A DNA stretch of 64,000 nucleotides from Clostridium caldaquaticum (GCF_023806125.1 NZ_JAMSKT010000002.1:1-64000); one strand, 5' to 3'; counted from the stretch's first letter, positions 6,295 to 14,766 are shown. Program-made: numbers and translations. Notes: generated by a model not told the origin, from the sequence alone.

Positions 6295-8403
6295 ATGAGA
6301 GAATTGAGAGGTTTTGTTGGGGAAAAAGAATATTATTATAAAAGGGAAATAGGAATAGTAAGACAGCTGATATTTTTATGTTTTGTAATTTTAATATCAG
6401 TTTATACAAGTAATAAGAATTATATATTTTTTCATAGTATTGCAGAGATGTTTTCTGTACTAATAGCCTTTGGAATGTTTATTGTATCTATTAATTCTTT
6501 AAATACGTATCAAAATCAGTATTTTATATTTTTAGGAATTGCTTTTGGGTTTGTAGGAGTTTTTGACCTTCTTCATTTATTAACTTTTGATGGTTTAGGG
6601 GTATTTAAAACAGAGGGGCTGAATTTAACTAATCAGTTATGGATAGCAGGGAGATATATTCAAAGTATATCTCTTTTACTGGCCTTTTTATTATTTTATA
6701 AAACTATTAAGCCTGTATACACCTTTGTTGTATATGCTTTTGTTTCTACTACGTTAATAGTATTAGTTATAAATAAAGGGTTTTTCCCTGAATGTTTTAT
6801 TGATGGCATTGGTTTGACGACCTTTAAAAAGGTAAGTGAATACGTTATATCTTTTATACTTTTACTTTCTCTAATCATTATTCAAAAAAATAAAAATAAG
6901 ATAGAAAGGATTTTACTTTATGAATTAAGCTTATCAATTGTTATAAATATTTTTTCAGAAATATGTTTTACTTTATTTAGTTCGCCTTATGACAAATTTA
7001 ATATTATAGGTCATATTCTAAAAGTTATATATCAATATTATTTTTATAAAGCTACAATTGAAACAATGCTTAGAAATCCATATAAACAGATGATAAGCAA
7101 GTTATCTTTTACAGAAGCTGAGCTTAATATACTAAATAGTAAATTTAATGTAGAAAGAACTGAAAGAAGAAAAATAGAGGAAAGTTTACTTCAGAATGAA
7201 GAGTGCTATAACATTTTAATAGAAAATTCTAATGATGCTATTCTTATTCACAGAGAAGGAAAAATAGTATTTGCCAATAATAGTGCTGCAAAGCTTTTTG
7301 GATTTGAAGTAAAAGACGAATTAATAACCAAACAAGTTATGAATTATATTCATGAAGATTATAAACAAAAGGTAAAAAATGTTATTGAAAACATATATAA
7401 TGGAATTATAAAATCAAATAAACATAGCATTAAAATTAAAGCTGAAGACGAAGTAGTAAGAGAAGTAATTGTAAGTTCAGCTCATATACTTTATCAAGGA
7501 AAAAATTCAATACTTAGTTTGCTTCATGATATAACTGCAGAAAAAAATGCAGAAATTTTACAAAAAAATTATGATGAAAATAAAAAACTTCTTGATGAAT
7601 CCTTAGAGCACAATAAAGCTATTGGAGAATTTACTGCTAATATAGCTCATGAATTAAGAACTCCTTTAAATGTTATACTTGGTGCATTGCAAGTGTTAGG
7701 AATATATATAAAAAACATTGATAATAAAGAGATATATGAATTTATAACAAAATATCTTCACATAATCAGACTAAATTCTTACAGACTTCTTAGATTAGTT
7801 AACAATATCGTAGATGTTTCAAAGATTGATGCAGGTTTTTTTGAACTTCAGTTAGAAAATAAGAATATTGTAAGTGTTGTTGAAGATATTACTATGTCTG
7901 TTGTTCCGTACATAGAAAACAAAGGTGTCAGCCTTATATTCGATACAGATATAGAGGAAGAAATTATAGCCTGCGATCCAGAAAAAATTGAAAGAATTAT
8001 ATTAAACTTACTTTCTAATGCAGCTAAGTTTACTGAAGCTGGAGACGAAATAAAAGTTATTGTAAAGGAAAATAAAAATAGTATTATAATAAAAGTAAAG
8101 GATACGGGCATAGGAATTCCTAAAGATAAACTGCCTCTTATTTTTAAAAGATATACTCAAATCGATAAATCCCTATCTAGAAACCGTTATGGCTGCGGAA
8201 TAGGTCTATCACTTGTAAAATCTTTAGTTCAGCTGCATAAAGGAGTAATAACAGTACAGAGTGAAGTAGGTAAAGGTACTGAATTTATAATAGAGCTTCC
8301 AATTACCAGATTAAAAGAAGATAAAGTTGTTGATTTAGTTACTAGTGATCAAAATTTAGAAAAAGTAACCATAGAGTTTTCAGAATTTTTTATGGTTTCT
8401 TAA
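6295..8403 (+). CDS. MASE3-PAS sensor histidine kinase (orphan)
   Basis: A 702-residue membrane histidine kinase. About eight hydrophobic segments in residues 20-245 form a MASE3-type sensor (IFLGIAFGFVGVFDLLHLLTF is characteristic), followed by a short coiled coil, a PAS domain (about 300-415), the phospho-acceptor H box FTANIAHELRTPLN near residue 449, the N box NLLSNAAKF near 571, and G boxes DTGIGIP and GCGIGLSLV near 600 and 632. No response regulator is adjacent. A start at 6289 is possible, but GGAGG at 6281-6285 is only 3 bases from it and 9 from the ATG at 6295, so 6295 is preferred. Orphan kinases of clostridia often phosphorylate Spo0A directly; with the sporulation genes around it, that is a reasonable but untested inference. 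Confidence 0.85.
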   Translation: MRELRGFVGEKEYYYKREIGIVRQLIFLCFVILISVYTSNKNYIFFHSIAEMFSVLIAFGMFIVSINSLNTYQNQYFIFLGIAFGFVGVFDLLHLLTFDGLGVFKTEGLNLTNQLWIAGRYIQSISLLLAFLLFYKTIKPVYTFVVYAFVSTTLIVLVINKGFFPECFIDGIGLTTFKKVSEYVISFILLLSLIIIQKNKNKIERILLYELSLSIVINIFSEICFTLFSSPYDKFNIIGHILKVIYQYYFYKATIETMLRNPYKQMISKLSFTEAELNILNSKFNVERTERRKIEESLLQNEECYNILIENSNDAILIHREGKIVFANNSAAKLFGFEVKDELITKQVMNYIHEDYKQKVKNVIENIYNGIIKSNKHSIKIKAEDEVVREVIVSSAHILYQGKNSILSLLHDITAEKNAEILQKNYDENKKLLDESLEHNKAIGEFTANIAHELRTPLNVILGALQVLGIYIKNIDNKEIYEFITKYLHIIRLNSYRLLRLVNNIVDVSKIDAGFFELQLENKNIVSVVEDITMSVVPYIENKGVSLIFDTDIEEEIIACDPEKIERIILNLLSNAAKFTEAGDEIKVIVKENKNSIIIKVKDTGIGIPKDKLPLIFKRYTQIDKSLSRNRYGCGIGLSLVKSLVQLHKGVITVQSEVGKGTEFIIELPITRLKEDKVVDLVTSDQNLEKVTIEFSEFFMVS

Positions 8404-8409
8404 ATAATA

Positions 8410-8448
8410 GCTGTAATATGGCTTATCCATAATACAGCCGTTTTTATT
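8410..8448 (+). terminator. Intrinsic terminator after the histidine kinase
   Basis: GCTGTAATATGG (8410-8421) pairs with CCATAATACAGC (8427-8438) with one mismatch, followed by TTTTTATTT. Confidence 0.75.
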
Positions 8449-8504
8449 TCTAAAGAAGGCATGTTATTTATAGATTATAGGAATATGAAGGAGTTGTAAA
8501 AAGT

Positions 8505-8972
8505 ATGATAAAAATAATGTTTGTATGTCATGGAAATATTTGCAGAAGTCCTATGGCTGAATTTGTATTTCGTCATATGGTAAAAGAAAAGCATCTTTTG
8601 GACAAGTTTTATATAGCTTCATCTGCTACCAGCAGAGAAGAAATAGGGAATTCAGTGCATTATGGTACAAAAAGGAAGCTAAAGGAAGTTGGAATTTCCT
8701 GTGATGGAAAAACAGCAGTTCAGCTTACTAAAAAAGATTACGAAATATTTGATTATATAATTTGTATGGAAAGCTACAACCTTAAAAATGCTTTGCGTAT
8801 TGTGGGGGAGGATAAAGAAAAAAAGATTTTCAGATTGCTTGATTTTTCTACTCGTCCTAGAGATATTGCTGATCCTTGGTATACAGGAAATTTTGATGAA
8901 ACTTATAACGACATATTAGAAGGATGCGAAGCATTACTGAATTATATTTTGAAAAAGCAGATGATTGAATAA
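8505..8972 (+). CDS. Low-molecular-weight protein-tyrosine phosphatase
   Basis: A 155-residue cytoplasmic phosphatase. The N-terminus MIKIMFVCHGNICRS holds the active-site C-x5-R loop (Cys8 to Arg14), and the general acid is the Asp of ADPWYTG near residue 123. Length is typical of the LMW-PTP family. It stands alone between two terminators, with an AAGGAG ribosome binding site. Substrates are not apparent. In other Firmicutes such enzymes act on tyrosine- or arginine-phosphorylated proteins or on polysaccharide kinases; its position beside glycosyltransferase and CotS genes may be incidental. Confidence 0.88.
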   Translation: MIKIMFVCHGNICRSPMAEFVFRHMVKEKHLLDKFYIASSATSREEIGNSVHYGTKRKLKEVGISCDGKTAVQLTKKDYEIFDYIICMESYNLKNALRIVGEDKEKKIFRLLDFSTRPRDIADPWYTGNFDETYNDILEGCEALLNYILKKQMIE

Positions 8973-9000
8973 AAATGATTTTAAAGAAATGATTGCTTAA

Positions 9001-9039
9001 AAAGTAAAAGCGGGAGGTTTTATATCCCGCTTTTACTTT
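9001..9039. terminator. Bidirectional intrinsic terminator
   Basis: AAAGTAAAAGCGGGA (9001-9015) is perfectly complementary to 9025-9039 (TCCCGC then TTTTACTTT). It separates the convergent phosphatase and glycosyltransferase genes and abuts the latter's stop codon. Confidence 0.9.
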
Positions 9040-10164
9040 TTAGCTATTTATTATCTTATTATAAGCTATTAAAGTATCTTTTGCGGTTTTTCTCCAGCTT
9101 AATTCTGAACTTCTTATGATTCCTTTTATTACAAGTTTTTCTCTTAACTTATCATCATTAAAAACAGTATAGATTGCTTCACTAAGCTCATCTACATCAT
9201 AAGGATTTATAAATATTGCAGAGTCTCCTACAACCTCTGGTATAGAGGTTACATTTGATGTTATTACAGGCACTCCGCAGGCCATAGCTTCTACAGGAGG
9301 AAGCCCAAAACCTTCATAGAAGGAAGGGTATACAAGAACTTTACAAGCATTATAAACATAGGGCATATGCTCTATTGGGATAAAACCAGGGAATATTACA
9401 CTATTCTCAACACCTAAATCTATAGAGCGCTTTTTATAGATTTCGTAGGATTTACCTTGTTTTCCTGCTATTACAAGTTTCACATCATGTTTATATTTGT
9501 TTTTAAACTTGCTAAAGGCTTCTATTAGCCCTATAATATTTTTTCTTGGGCTGAATCCTCCTACATATAATATATATTCTCCATATATGCCGTATTGAGT
9601 TTGTACTAAATTATAACATTCATCACTGTCTAAAGGACGATAAATATTTTCTGCTGCAAGATGGGTTACAAATACTTTTTCTTTTGGAAAATTATAATAT
9701 TTACAAATATCTTCCTTGGAGAACTGGGAAACTGTAATAATACCATCGCAGCGAGAAACTATATCAGGCATTTCATGATTAAATATTCTAAGATAAGTTT
9801 CACCTACAGTTTCAGGCATTTTTATAGGGATTATGTCGTGTAGAGTTATAACAAAAGGACATTTTTTTTCCTTAGGAAGACCTACCCCATTCTGAGGTAC
9901 GTGATACAACTCTATATCCTTATCCATTAAAATATTAGGAATATTTACTTCATCCCAAAAGTTACCTGAGCCGCCTTCTGTTATATTTCTAATATTAAAA
10001 TTCCTGTTGAAAGGAATATCTGTGATTGAAGTTTGAGGCATAAAGAGCAAATACTCATTAATTTTATCCAAGTCATTTAATGATGAAATAAGCTGATAAG
10101 TATAGGTACCAATACCAGTACCTCTATACCATTTAGCACCTCTTCCGTCTATTCCTACTTTCAT
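9040..10164 (-). CDS. Glycosyltransferase family 4, CotSA-like (spore coat)
   Basis: A 374-residue GT-B enzyme, clearly paralogous to the protein at 129-1259. It shares the N-terminal [13 protein letters not shown] loop, GGFSPRKN in the second Rossmann domain, the nucleotide-sugar motif EGFGLPPVE and the following [17 protein letters not shown]. No transmembrane segment or signal peptide is seen. Like the first copy, it points away from a cotS-like gene, here at 10311, with about 146 bases of shared upstream DNA. Gene pairing and length fit CotSA, a coat-associated GT4. A function in spore-surface glycan assembly is inferred; sugar specificity is unknown. Confidence 0.85.
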   Translation of the reverse strand: MKVGIDGRGAKWYRGTGIGTYTYQLISSLNDLDKINEYLLFMPQTSITDIPFNRNFNIRNITEGGSGNFWDEVNIPNILMDKDIELYHVPQNGVGLPKEKKCPFVITLHDIIPIKMPETVGETYLRIFNHEMPDIVSRCDGIITVSQFSKEDICKYYNFPKEKVFVTHLAAENIYRPLDSDECYNLVQTQYGIYGEYILYVGGFSPRKNIIGLIEAFSKFKNKYKHDVKLVIAGKQGKSYEIYKKRSIDLGVENSVIFPGFIPIEHMPYVYNACKVLVYPSFYEGFGLPPVEAMACGVPVITSNVTSIPEVVGDSAIFINPYDVDELSEAIYTVFNDDKLREKLVIKGIIRSSELSWRKTAKDTLIAYNKIINS

Positions 10165-10310
10165 ATGCTTTTCCTTTCAAAGTGATTATAGTTTATTATA
10201 TTAAGATTAAAGAAAAAATGTTAATAAATAAAGGATGTAACACATATAAATTATATAGAGATTATAAATTCTATATTGCTACAAAGATGAAAAGGAGGGC
10301 GGTGAGTAAA

Positions 10311-11315
10311 ATGATGAGAGAATTTGAACTTGAAAGGCAGTTCAACATTGAAATTGAAAGCATAAAACCAAATAAGGGTGTTTATCTTTTAAAAACAAGC
10401 AAAGGAATGAAATGTCTTAAAAAGATAAACTATGGTACTCAAAAGCTGCTTTTTGTATATGGGGCCAAAGAACATCTTATTAAAAATGGTTTTCCAAGAG
10501 TGGATAGATACTGTTTAAATATAGACGGAAATCCTTATGCATTAGTTAATGAAGACATTTACACTCTTTCTGAATGGATACAAGGAAGAGAATGTGATTT
10601 TTACAATAAAGAGGATCTAGTGATAGCTTCTAAAAACTTGGCATTGCTTCATTTAGCCTCTAAAGGATATGACCCACCTGAAAATAGTAAACTAAAAAGC
10701 GACTTGGGAAGATGGCCGCATTTAATGGACAAGAGAATAAAGTCTTTTGAGAAAATGAGGGACATGGCTAGAAAGAAAAATAATAAAACAAGTTTTGATT
10801 TAAATTATATTAAATCTATTGAGTTTTATAAAAATCTCGGGAAAAGAGCTGTTAAGGTGCTGGAAGATTCAAATTATCTTGAGGTTTGCAAAATAACAGA
10901 TGAAGAAAAGAGTTTTTGTCATCATGATTACACATATCATAATATAATTGTTGATGATAAAAATGATGTACATGTAATAGATTTTGACTATTGCAAGAAA
11001 GAAGTAAGAGTTTATGATTTATCATTATTTATGATAAAGGTTTTAAAGAGAATGGAATGGAATGTTGAATATGCAAAGCTCATAATTGATGCCTATAATG
11101 AAGTAAGTCCTTTAAGAGAAGATGAGTATAGAGTGCTATTTGCTTTTATTCTTTTCCCGCAAAGATTTTGGAGACTTGCAAACAGGTATTATTATAATGA
11201 AGTAAATTGGGCTCAAACTACTTTCAATAATAAAATTGAAGAATTGATTAATGAACAGGATATTTTTATTAATTTTATTGAAGAGTTCAAAAAAACCTAT
11301 GAACAAAAAGAATAA
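10311..11315 (+). CDS. CotS-family spore coat protein (APH-like kinase fold)
   Basis: A CotS-like protein of about 334 residues. It has the N-lobe strand GMKCLKKINY, the conserved IQGRECDFYN segment, catalytic loop CHHDYTYHN, metal motif VIDFDYC, and C-terminal LFPQRFWRLANRYYYNEVNW. A much longer frame opens at 10182, but AAGGAGG at 10292-10298 lies inside that extension; the GTG at 10302 is too close to it, so ATG 10311 (or 10314) is preferred, giving the length of its paralogues. It forms a divergent pair with the CotSA-like gene at 9040, repeating the arrangement at 129-4317. The family is spore-coat associated and the substrate is unknown. Confidence 0.83.
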   Translation: MMREFELERQFNIEIESIKPNKGVYLLKTSKGMKCLKKINYGTQKLLFVYGAKEHLIKNGFPRVDRYCLNIDGNPYALVNEDIYTLSEWIQGRECDFYNKEDLVIASKNLALLHLASKGYDPPENSKLKSDLGRWPHLMDKRIKSFEKMRDMARKKNNKTSFDLNYIKSIEFYKNLGKRAVKVLEDSNYLEVCKITDEEKSFCHHDYTYHNIIVDDKNDVHVIDFDYCKKEVRVYDLSLFMIKVLKRMEWNVEYAKLIIDAYNEVSPLREDEYRVLFAFILFPQRFWRLANRYYYNEVNWAQTTFNNKIEELINEQDIFINFIEEFKKTYEQKE

Positions 11316-11326
11316 TGATATGTAGA

Positions 11327-11364
11327 AAGGCCGTGTAAATAATTATTTACATGGCTTTTATTTC
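11327..11364 (+). terminator. Intrinsic terminator after the third cotS-like gene
   Basis: 11327-11340 (AAGGCCGTGTAAAT) pairs with 11345-11358 (ATTTACATGGCTTT) around an AATT loop, followed by a T-rich tail. Two pairs are G-U. Confidence 0.75.
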
Positions 11365-11367
11365 TGC

Positions 11368-11395
11368 ACATCTACAGCAGCCAATACATAGTATA
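11368..11395 (+). promoter_or_regulatory. Candidate sigma-K promoter of yabG
   Basis: CATAGTATA (11387-11395) fits the -10 pattern CATANNNTA; AC at 11368-11369 is 17 bases upstream as the -35 element. It lies 31 bases before yabG. In B. subtilis yabG is transcribed by sigma-K, which raises confidence in the match. Confidence 0.6.
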
Positions 11396-11426
11396 TAGTA
11401 TCAATTTATGAGTTGGAGATGATTGC

Positions 11427-12287
11427 ATGAATATAGGCGATACTGTTGTTAGAAAGTCTTATGGCAAGGATATCACCTTTAAAATAATCGATATAAAAGA
11501 AACAGATAATGGACCTTTATTTACCCTAAAAGGAATTAATCTTAGAGTAATAGCAGATGCACCTTTGGAGGATTTAGAGGAAGTAGTTGAAAACTCCTTA
11601 GGAGAGAAAGAGAAGAATTTAAATAGAAAGGTAAATGCTTCTATAAGAAACATATTAATAGGCCGAATTGATGTAAGTAAAAGCTACAGAAGTCCCAAAA
11701 TAAACGTAAATAAGGAATTAACCTTTGGAAGACCAGGAAAAATACTTCATATAGATGGTGATGCTGAATATCTTGAAGTTTGTCTTAAGGTATATAAAAA
11801 GCTTGAGCTTGATGTAGTGGGAAAAGTTATAGCAGAAAAAGATCAGCCAGTAGAAGTGCCTAATCTGGTTAAGCAGATGAAGCCTGATATAGTAGTTATA
11901 ACTGGTCATGATGCTATAACAAAAGGAACTAGAGATTATACAGATATAAATAATTACAGAAATTCTAAATATTTTGTGCAAACTGTAAACGAGCTGAGAA
12001 ATTATGAACCAAATTATGATGATTTAGTTATTTTTGCTGGAGCCTGTCAAAGTCACTATGAGGCGATATTAGATGCAGGTGCTAATTTTGCCAGTTCTCC
12101 AAGCAGAGTATTAATTCATTGTCTTGATCCTGTATTTGTTTGTGAAAAAATAGCTTATACAAATATTGAGAGGGTTGTTTCTATTCAAGAAGCACTTGAA
12201 AATACTATAACAGGAACAAAAGGAATAGGAGGACTTCAGACAAGAGGTAAGTATAGAGAAGGTTTTCCTAAATCACCTTATGCATAA
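11427..12287 (+). CDS. yabG: Sporulation-specific protease YabG
   Basis: The 286-residue protein matches YabG in length and sequence, including the N-terminal beta-rich segment (MNIGDTVVRKSYGKDITFKI), the Rossmann-like middle (GKILHIDGDAEYL, PDIVVITGHDA), YFVQTVNELRNYEPNYDDL and the FAGACQSHYEAILDAGANFASSP block. YabG is a cysteine protease that trims coat proteins late in sporulation; the Cys of GACQSH and the His of TGHDA are plausible catalytic residues. In B. subtilis yabG is next to veg, and the same order is kept here. A sigma-K-like promoter precedes it. In clostridia YabG also processes germination and coat precursors. Confidence 0.93.
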   Translation: MNIGDTVVRKSYGKDITFKIIDIKETDNGPLFTLKGINLRVIADAPLEDLEEVVENSLGEKEKNLNRKVNASIRNILIGRIDVSKSYRSPKINVNKELTFGRPGKILHIDGDAEYLEVCLKVYKKLELDVVGKVIAEKDQPVEVPNLVKQMKPDIVVITGHDAITKGTRDYTDINNYRNSKYFVQTVNELRNYEPNYDDLVIFAGACQSHYEAILDAGANFASSPSRVLIHCLDPVFVCEKIAYTNIERVVSIQEALENTITGTKGIGGLQTRGKYREGFPKSPYA

Positions 12288-12365
12288 AACAAATAAAAAC
12301 AATGCATATTTCTGAAAATTAGGGGAACAATATTATTGTACTTATGGGATATAATTGTAATTTAT

Positions 12366-12400
12366 ACTTCAGGTCATAAGTATGGCTTGAAGTATTTATT
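12366..12400 (+). terminator. Hairpin, weak terminator after yabG
   Basis: 13 bases from 12366 (ACTTCAGGTCATA) pair with 12381-12393 (TATGGCTTGAAGT), with two wobble pairs; the tail ATTTATTCTGTTT is only moderately T-rich. Confidence 0.5.
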
Positions 12401-12420
12401 CTGTTTACAAAAAATTAATA

Positions 12421-12448
12421 TTGACAAAACAGTTTGTTAACTGATAAA
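12421..12448 (+). promoter_or_regulatory. Upstream sigma-A promoter of veg
   Basis: TTGACA at 12421-12426 with a near-consensus -10 GATAAA at 12443-12448 (spacing 16; ATAAAA at 12444 gives 17). It is the first of two tandem promoters before veg. Confidence 0.5.
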
Positions 12449-12461
12449 ATATTAAGTTTAT

Positions 12462-12490
12462 TTGACATTGATGCAGTGGTGGAGTATAAT
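12462..12490 (+). promoter_or_regulatory. Consensus sigma-A promoter of veg
   Basis: TTGACA (12462-12467), 17-base spacer, TATAAT (12485-12490): both hexamers are perfect and the spacing optimal. The start site would fall near 12497, giving a leader of about 20 bases. The B. subtilis veg promoter is also very strong. Confidence 0.92.
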
Positions 12491-12516
12491 AAAAAAGTGG
12501 AAAGAGGGTGTTTACT

Positions 12517-12753
12517 GTGGAAAAAAGAAATGTACTTGCTTCTATAAGGACGGACATTGAAAATCATGTTGGAGAAAGAGTAACCTTGAAGGCTAATGGC
12601 GGAAGAAGAAAGGTTCTCGTAAATAAAGGGACTATTGAGAAAACCTACCCTAATATTTTCGTTATTAGATTAGAACATGACACCCAAAGGACAGTGACAT
12701 ACAGCTATTCAGATGTTTTAACTAAAACAGTTCAGATAGTCTTCGCAGGATAA
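12517..12753 (+). CDS. veg: Veg protein
   Basis: A 78-residue small basic protein with the Veg hallmark LKANGGRRK, followed by YPNIFVIRLEHD and TVTYSYSDVLTKTVQI, as in the B. subtilis protein of about 86 residues. A GTG at 12508 opens the frame slightly earlier, but AGAGGG at 12503-12508 overlaps it and is 8 bases from the GTG at 12517, which is preferred. Veg is an abundant protein that stimulates biofilm matrix gene expression in B. subtilis; its molecular role is not firmly known. It follows yabG, is driven by a perfect sigma-A promoter, and has a terminator overlapping its stop codon. Confidence 0.92.
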   Translation: MEKRNVLASIRTDIENHVGERVTLKANGGRRKVLVNKGTIEKTYPNIFVIRLEHDTQRTVTYSYSDVLTKTVQIVFAG

Positions 12754-12786
12754 GCGGTACTAGTTTTTTAGTATCGCTTTACTTTT
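12752..12786 (+). terminator. Intrinsic terminator of veg
   Basis: AAGCGGTACTA (12752-12762) pairs with TAGTATCGCTT (12769-12779), with a T-rich tail. The stem begins within the veg stop codon. Confidence 0.75.
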
Positions 12787-12815
12787 TAGCGAAGAATTCA
12801 ATTTATAGTTTAAAT

Positions 12816-12903
12816 ATAAAAAAGAAAGATGGTGGGTTCCATCTTTCAACTATGGTATAAAAGGGTATTGAGAATTTATGAGAGGTTATATGGTCAATAA
12901 CCA
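12816..12903 (-). ncRNA. Candidate small RNA, minus strand, between veg and sipL
   Basis: On the minus strand GAAAGATGG and CCATCTTTC (12847-12839 and 12832-12824) form a 9-pair hairpin followed by six T: a good intrinsic terminator with no annotated minus-strand gene to end. About 85 bases upstream is TTGACA (12938-12933, minus) with a weak -10 TAATAT 17 bases on. The intervening RNA also contains an ATGGT/ACCAT hairpin near its 5' end. A 32-codon frame is inside but lacks a ribosome binding site. No known RNA family was recognised. The promoter's -10 is poor, so the start is approximate. Confidence 0.4.
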
Positions 12904-12976
12904 TCTTCTATATTAAGACAAAATAGTTTATTTGTCAACATAAATAAAGTTGAAATATAAGGAAAATACATAGCTA

Positions 12977-12983
12977 TGTCGAA
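12977..12983 (+). promoter_or_regulatory. Possible Spo0A box
   Basis: TGTCGAA matches the core 0A-box TGNCGAA. It lies 142 bases before sipL and about 39 bases upstream of the -35 of the candidate small RNA. A 7-base motif alone is weak evidence. Confidence 0.3.
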
Positions 12984-13054
12984 AAACAATTCAATTATAT
13001 AAATCAAAGCTAAAGCGGTGGAGTTTGCATTAAATATTATTTTTTTATTTAATT

Positions 13055-13085
13055 GTCATATTTCTTTCATAGTACTTATATAAAT
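13055..13085 (+). promoter_or_regulatory. Candidate sigma-E promoter of sipL
   Basis: GTCATATT (13055-13062) is a good sigma-E -35 and TATATAAAT (13077-13085) a partial match to the -10 CATACAAT, with a 14-base spacer. It ends 33 bases before the start of an early mother-cell gene, where sigma-E control is expected. Confidence 0.5.
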
Positions 13086-13118
13086 TAATAGTAGGTATTT
13101 TATGGGAGGGATAATCTA

Positions 13119-14684
13119 ATGGCTATAGATCTGGTTAAAGAAAATATAGAATGTGAGCAGCTTTTAGGAGAGAGTACTGCTGATACAGTCATTAAAGGTG
13201 AATATGTAATACCAGATACTCATCCAGATGTATATCAAATATTAACGCTTGATGCAAAACCAAGCATACTTACAAAAGAAGTAATGCAGGACAAGATTTA
13301 TTTAGAAGGTCAGATTGCTTTAAATGTACTTTATTTAGCTAAAGAAGATGATAATAAAAGCGCGGTTTATAATGTAGGTTACACTGCTAAATTCTCAAAT
13401 AGTATTGAACTTAGTGGTGCAAACCGAAATATGCCATGTGAGGCAGAATGCTACATAGAGCATATAGAACCTGTAGTAATAAATGAAAGAAAGATAGCTG
13501 TTGAAGGAATTGTGAAGCTGAAATCAATCGTTTATAAGGTATATAACTTTGAAATAGTCAAAGATTTAAGAGGAGTTGCTGATGTTCAGCTTTTAAAGGA
13601 TAGAGCATCAGTTGATAAAATCGTAGGCAGTTGTGATGGAGAGATGATTGCTAAATCTCATATGGAAATTCCTTTGGATAAGCCGGAAATAGGGAATGTA
13701 TTAAAATGTGATGTGAATGTTCATAAAAAAGAAGCTAAAGTGCTGGACGGAAAAATACAGTTATCCGCTCTTGCTCATGTCTATCTGCTTTATAGAGGCA
13801 AGAATACAGCAGATATTTGTTATGCAGAAGATAATGTATCAGTTAATAAGGAGGTGGAGCTTGAAGGAGTTAACTCCTACATGGAGAGTTACACAGATTT
13901 TAGAGTAGATGATATGATATATGATGTTAAAGAAAATGATCTTGGAGAAAACAGAATTGTGGATGTGGAAGCATTAATAAGAAGCAATACCAAGGTTATG
14001 AGTAAGGAACAGTTAGATACTATTGAGGATGCATATTCACCTTCAATGATGATGGATATGGAAAAAAAGAATTATGAGCTTAATGTTATGCATGGTCAGG
14101 CTAGTAATGAGGCTATAGTTAAGAACAATATTGAGCTTATGGATGATATGCCAAGGCCTGCTTCAATAGTTATGTCTACAGGAAAAGTATGTGTAACAGA
14201 TAAGAAACTTGTTGAGGATAAGGTTTTAATTGAAGGATTATTGCATGTAGAAGTTTTATATAGAACTAACGATGATGATAAGAGTGCCTTTGTAGTTAGG
14301 GATGAAATACCGTTTACTACATCTGTTGAAATTCCAGGGACAAAAATAAACATGCAGTGCATGGCTAAGGTAGATTTAGAAAATATTGAAGCTAATATAG
14401 AAGCTAATACTATAGGCGTTAAGGCCATAGTAAGTGTATATTGCAGAGTGAATTATCTTACTAATAAGGAATTTTTAGTAAATGTTTATTCTAAAGAAGG
14501 AGAAAAACCGGCAAAGAAGGCAAGTATAACTATTTATGTTGTACAGAGCGGTGATACTTTATGGAAAATAGCAAAAAGGTACCATACAACAGTGGATGCA
14601 TTATTAAAAATTAATGAGATTGATAATTTGGATGATGTGAAAGCAGGAGAAAAACTTATAATACCTGGTAGAGCAATAGTTTAG
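13119..14684 (+). CDS. sipL: SipL-like spore coat anchoring protein (DUF3794 and LysM)
   Basis: The 521-residue protein has repeated DUF3794 segments (opening with the ENIECEQLLGESTADTVI type of sequence, and again around residues 170-300 and 330-460) and one C-terminal LysM domain (YVVQSGDTLWKIAKRYHTTVDALLKINEI, split here: YVVQSGDTLWKIAKRY then HTTVDALLKINEI). This architecture and length match Clostridioides difficile SipL, a coat morphogenetic protein that binds SpoIVA at the forespore outer surface and is the counterpart of Bacillus SpoVID. It has a GGGAGGG ribosome binding site, a sigma-E-like promoter and its own strong terminator. No signal peptide, consistent with mother-cell cytoplasmic action. 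Confidence 0.88.
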   Translation: MAIDLVKENIECEQLLGESTADTVIKGEYVIPDTHPDVYQILTLDAKPSILTKEVMQDKIYLEGQIALNVLYLAKEDDNKSAVYNVGYTAKFSNSIELSGANRNMPCEAECYIEHIEPVVINERKIAVEGIVKLKSIVYKVYNFEIVKDLRGVADVQLLKDRASVDKIVGSCDGEMIAKSHMEIPLDKPEIGNVLKCDVNVHKKEAKVLDGKIQLSALAHVYLLYRGKNTADICYAEDNVSVNKEVELEGVNSYMESYTDFRVDDMIYDVKENDLGENRIVDVEALIRSNTKVMSKEQLDTIEDAYSPSMMMDMEKKNYELNVMHGQASNEAIVKNNIELMDDMPRPASIVMSTGKVCVTDKKLVEDKVLIEGLLHVEVLYRTNDDDKSAFVVRDEIPFTTSVEIPGTKINMQCMAKVDLENIEANIEANTIGVKAIVSVYCRVNYLTNKEFLVNVYSKEGEKPAKKASITIYVVQSGDTLWKIAKRYHTTVDALLKINEIDNLDDVKAGEKLIIPGRAIV

Positions 14685-14717
14685 GCAGTTGAAAGAAAAT
14701 AAGTTTTATTAATATAC

Positions 14718-14766
14718 CCCTTATTTGATATAATATAGTTATTATATTAAATAAGGGGTTTTTTTA
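14718..14766 (+). terminator. Strong intrinsic terminator after sipL
   Basis: A long, nearly perfect stem starting CCCCTTATTT at 14718 pairs with AAATAAGGGG ending at 14759, followed by seven T. Confidence 0.93.

Noticed and set aside
10253-10276. ATATAGA / TCTATAT inverted repeat in the second GT-cotS divergent region
   Set aside because: Short AT-only arms with a 10-base spacer; expected by chance in this DNA.
10182-10310. N-terminal extension of the third cotS-like gene
   Set aside because: Contains the AAGGAGG site in its interior, and paralogues are about 334-341 residues; the start at 10311 is preferred.
11718-11981. 87-codon minus-strand frame inside yabG
   Set aside because: Shadow frame with biased composition; yabG is clear on the other strand.
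12806-12904. 32-codon frame inside the candidate small RNA (minus strand, MVIDHITS... start)
   Set aside because: No ribosome binding site before its ATG and it runs through the terminator, so translation is unlikely.
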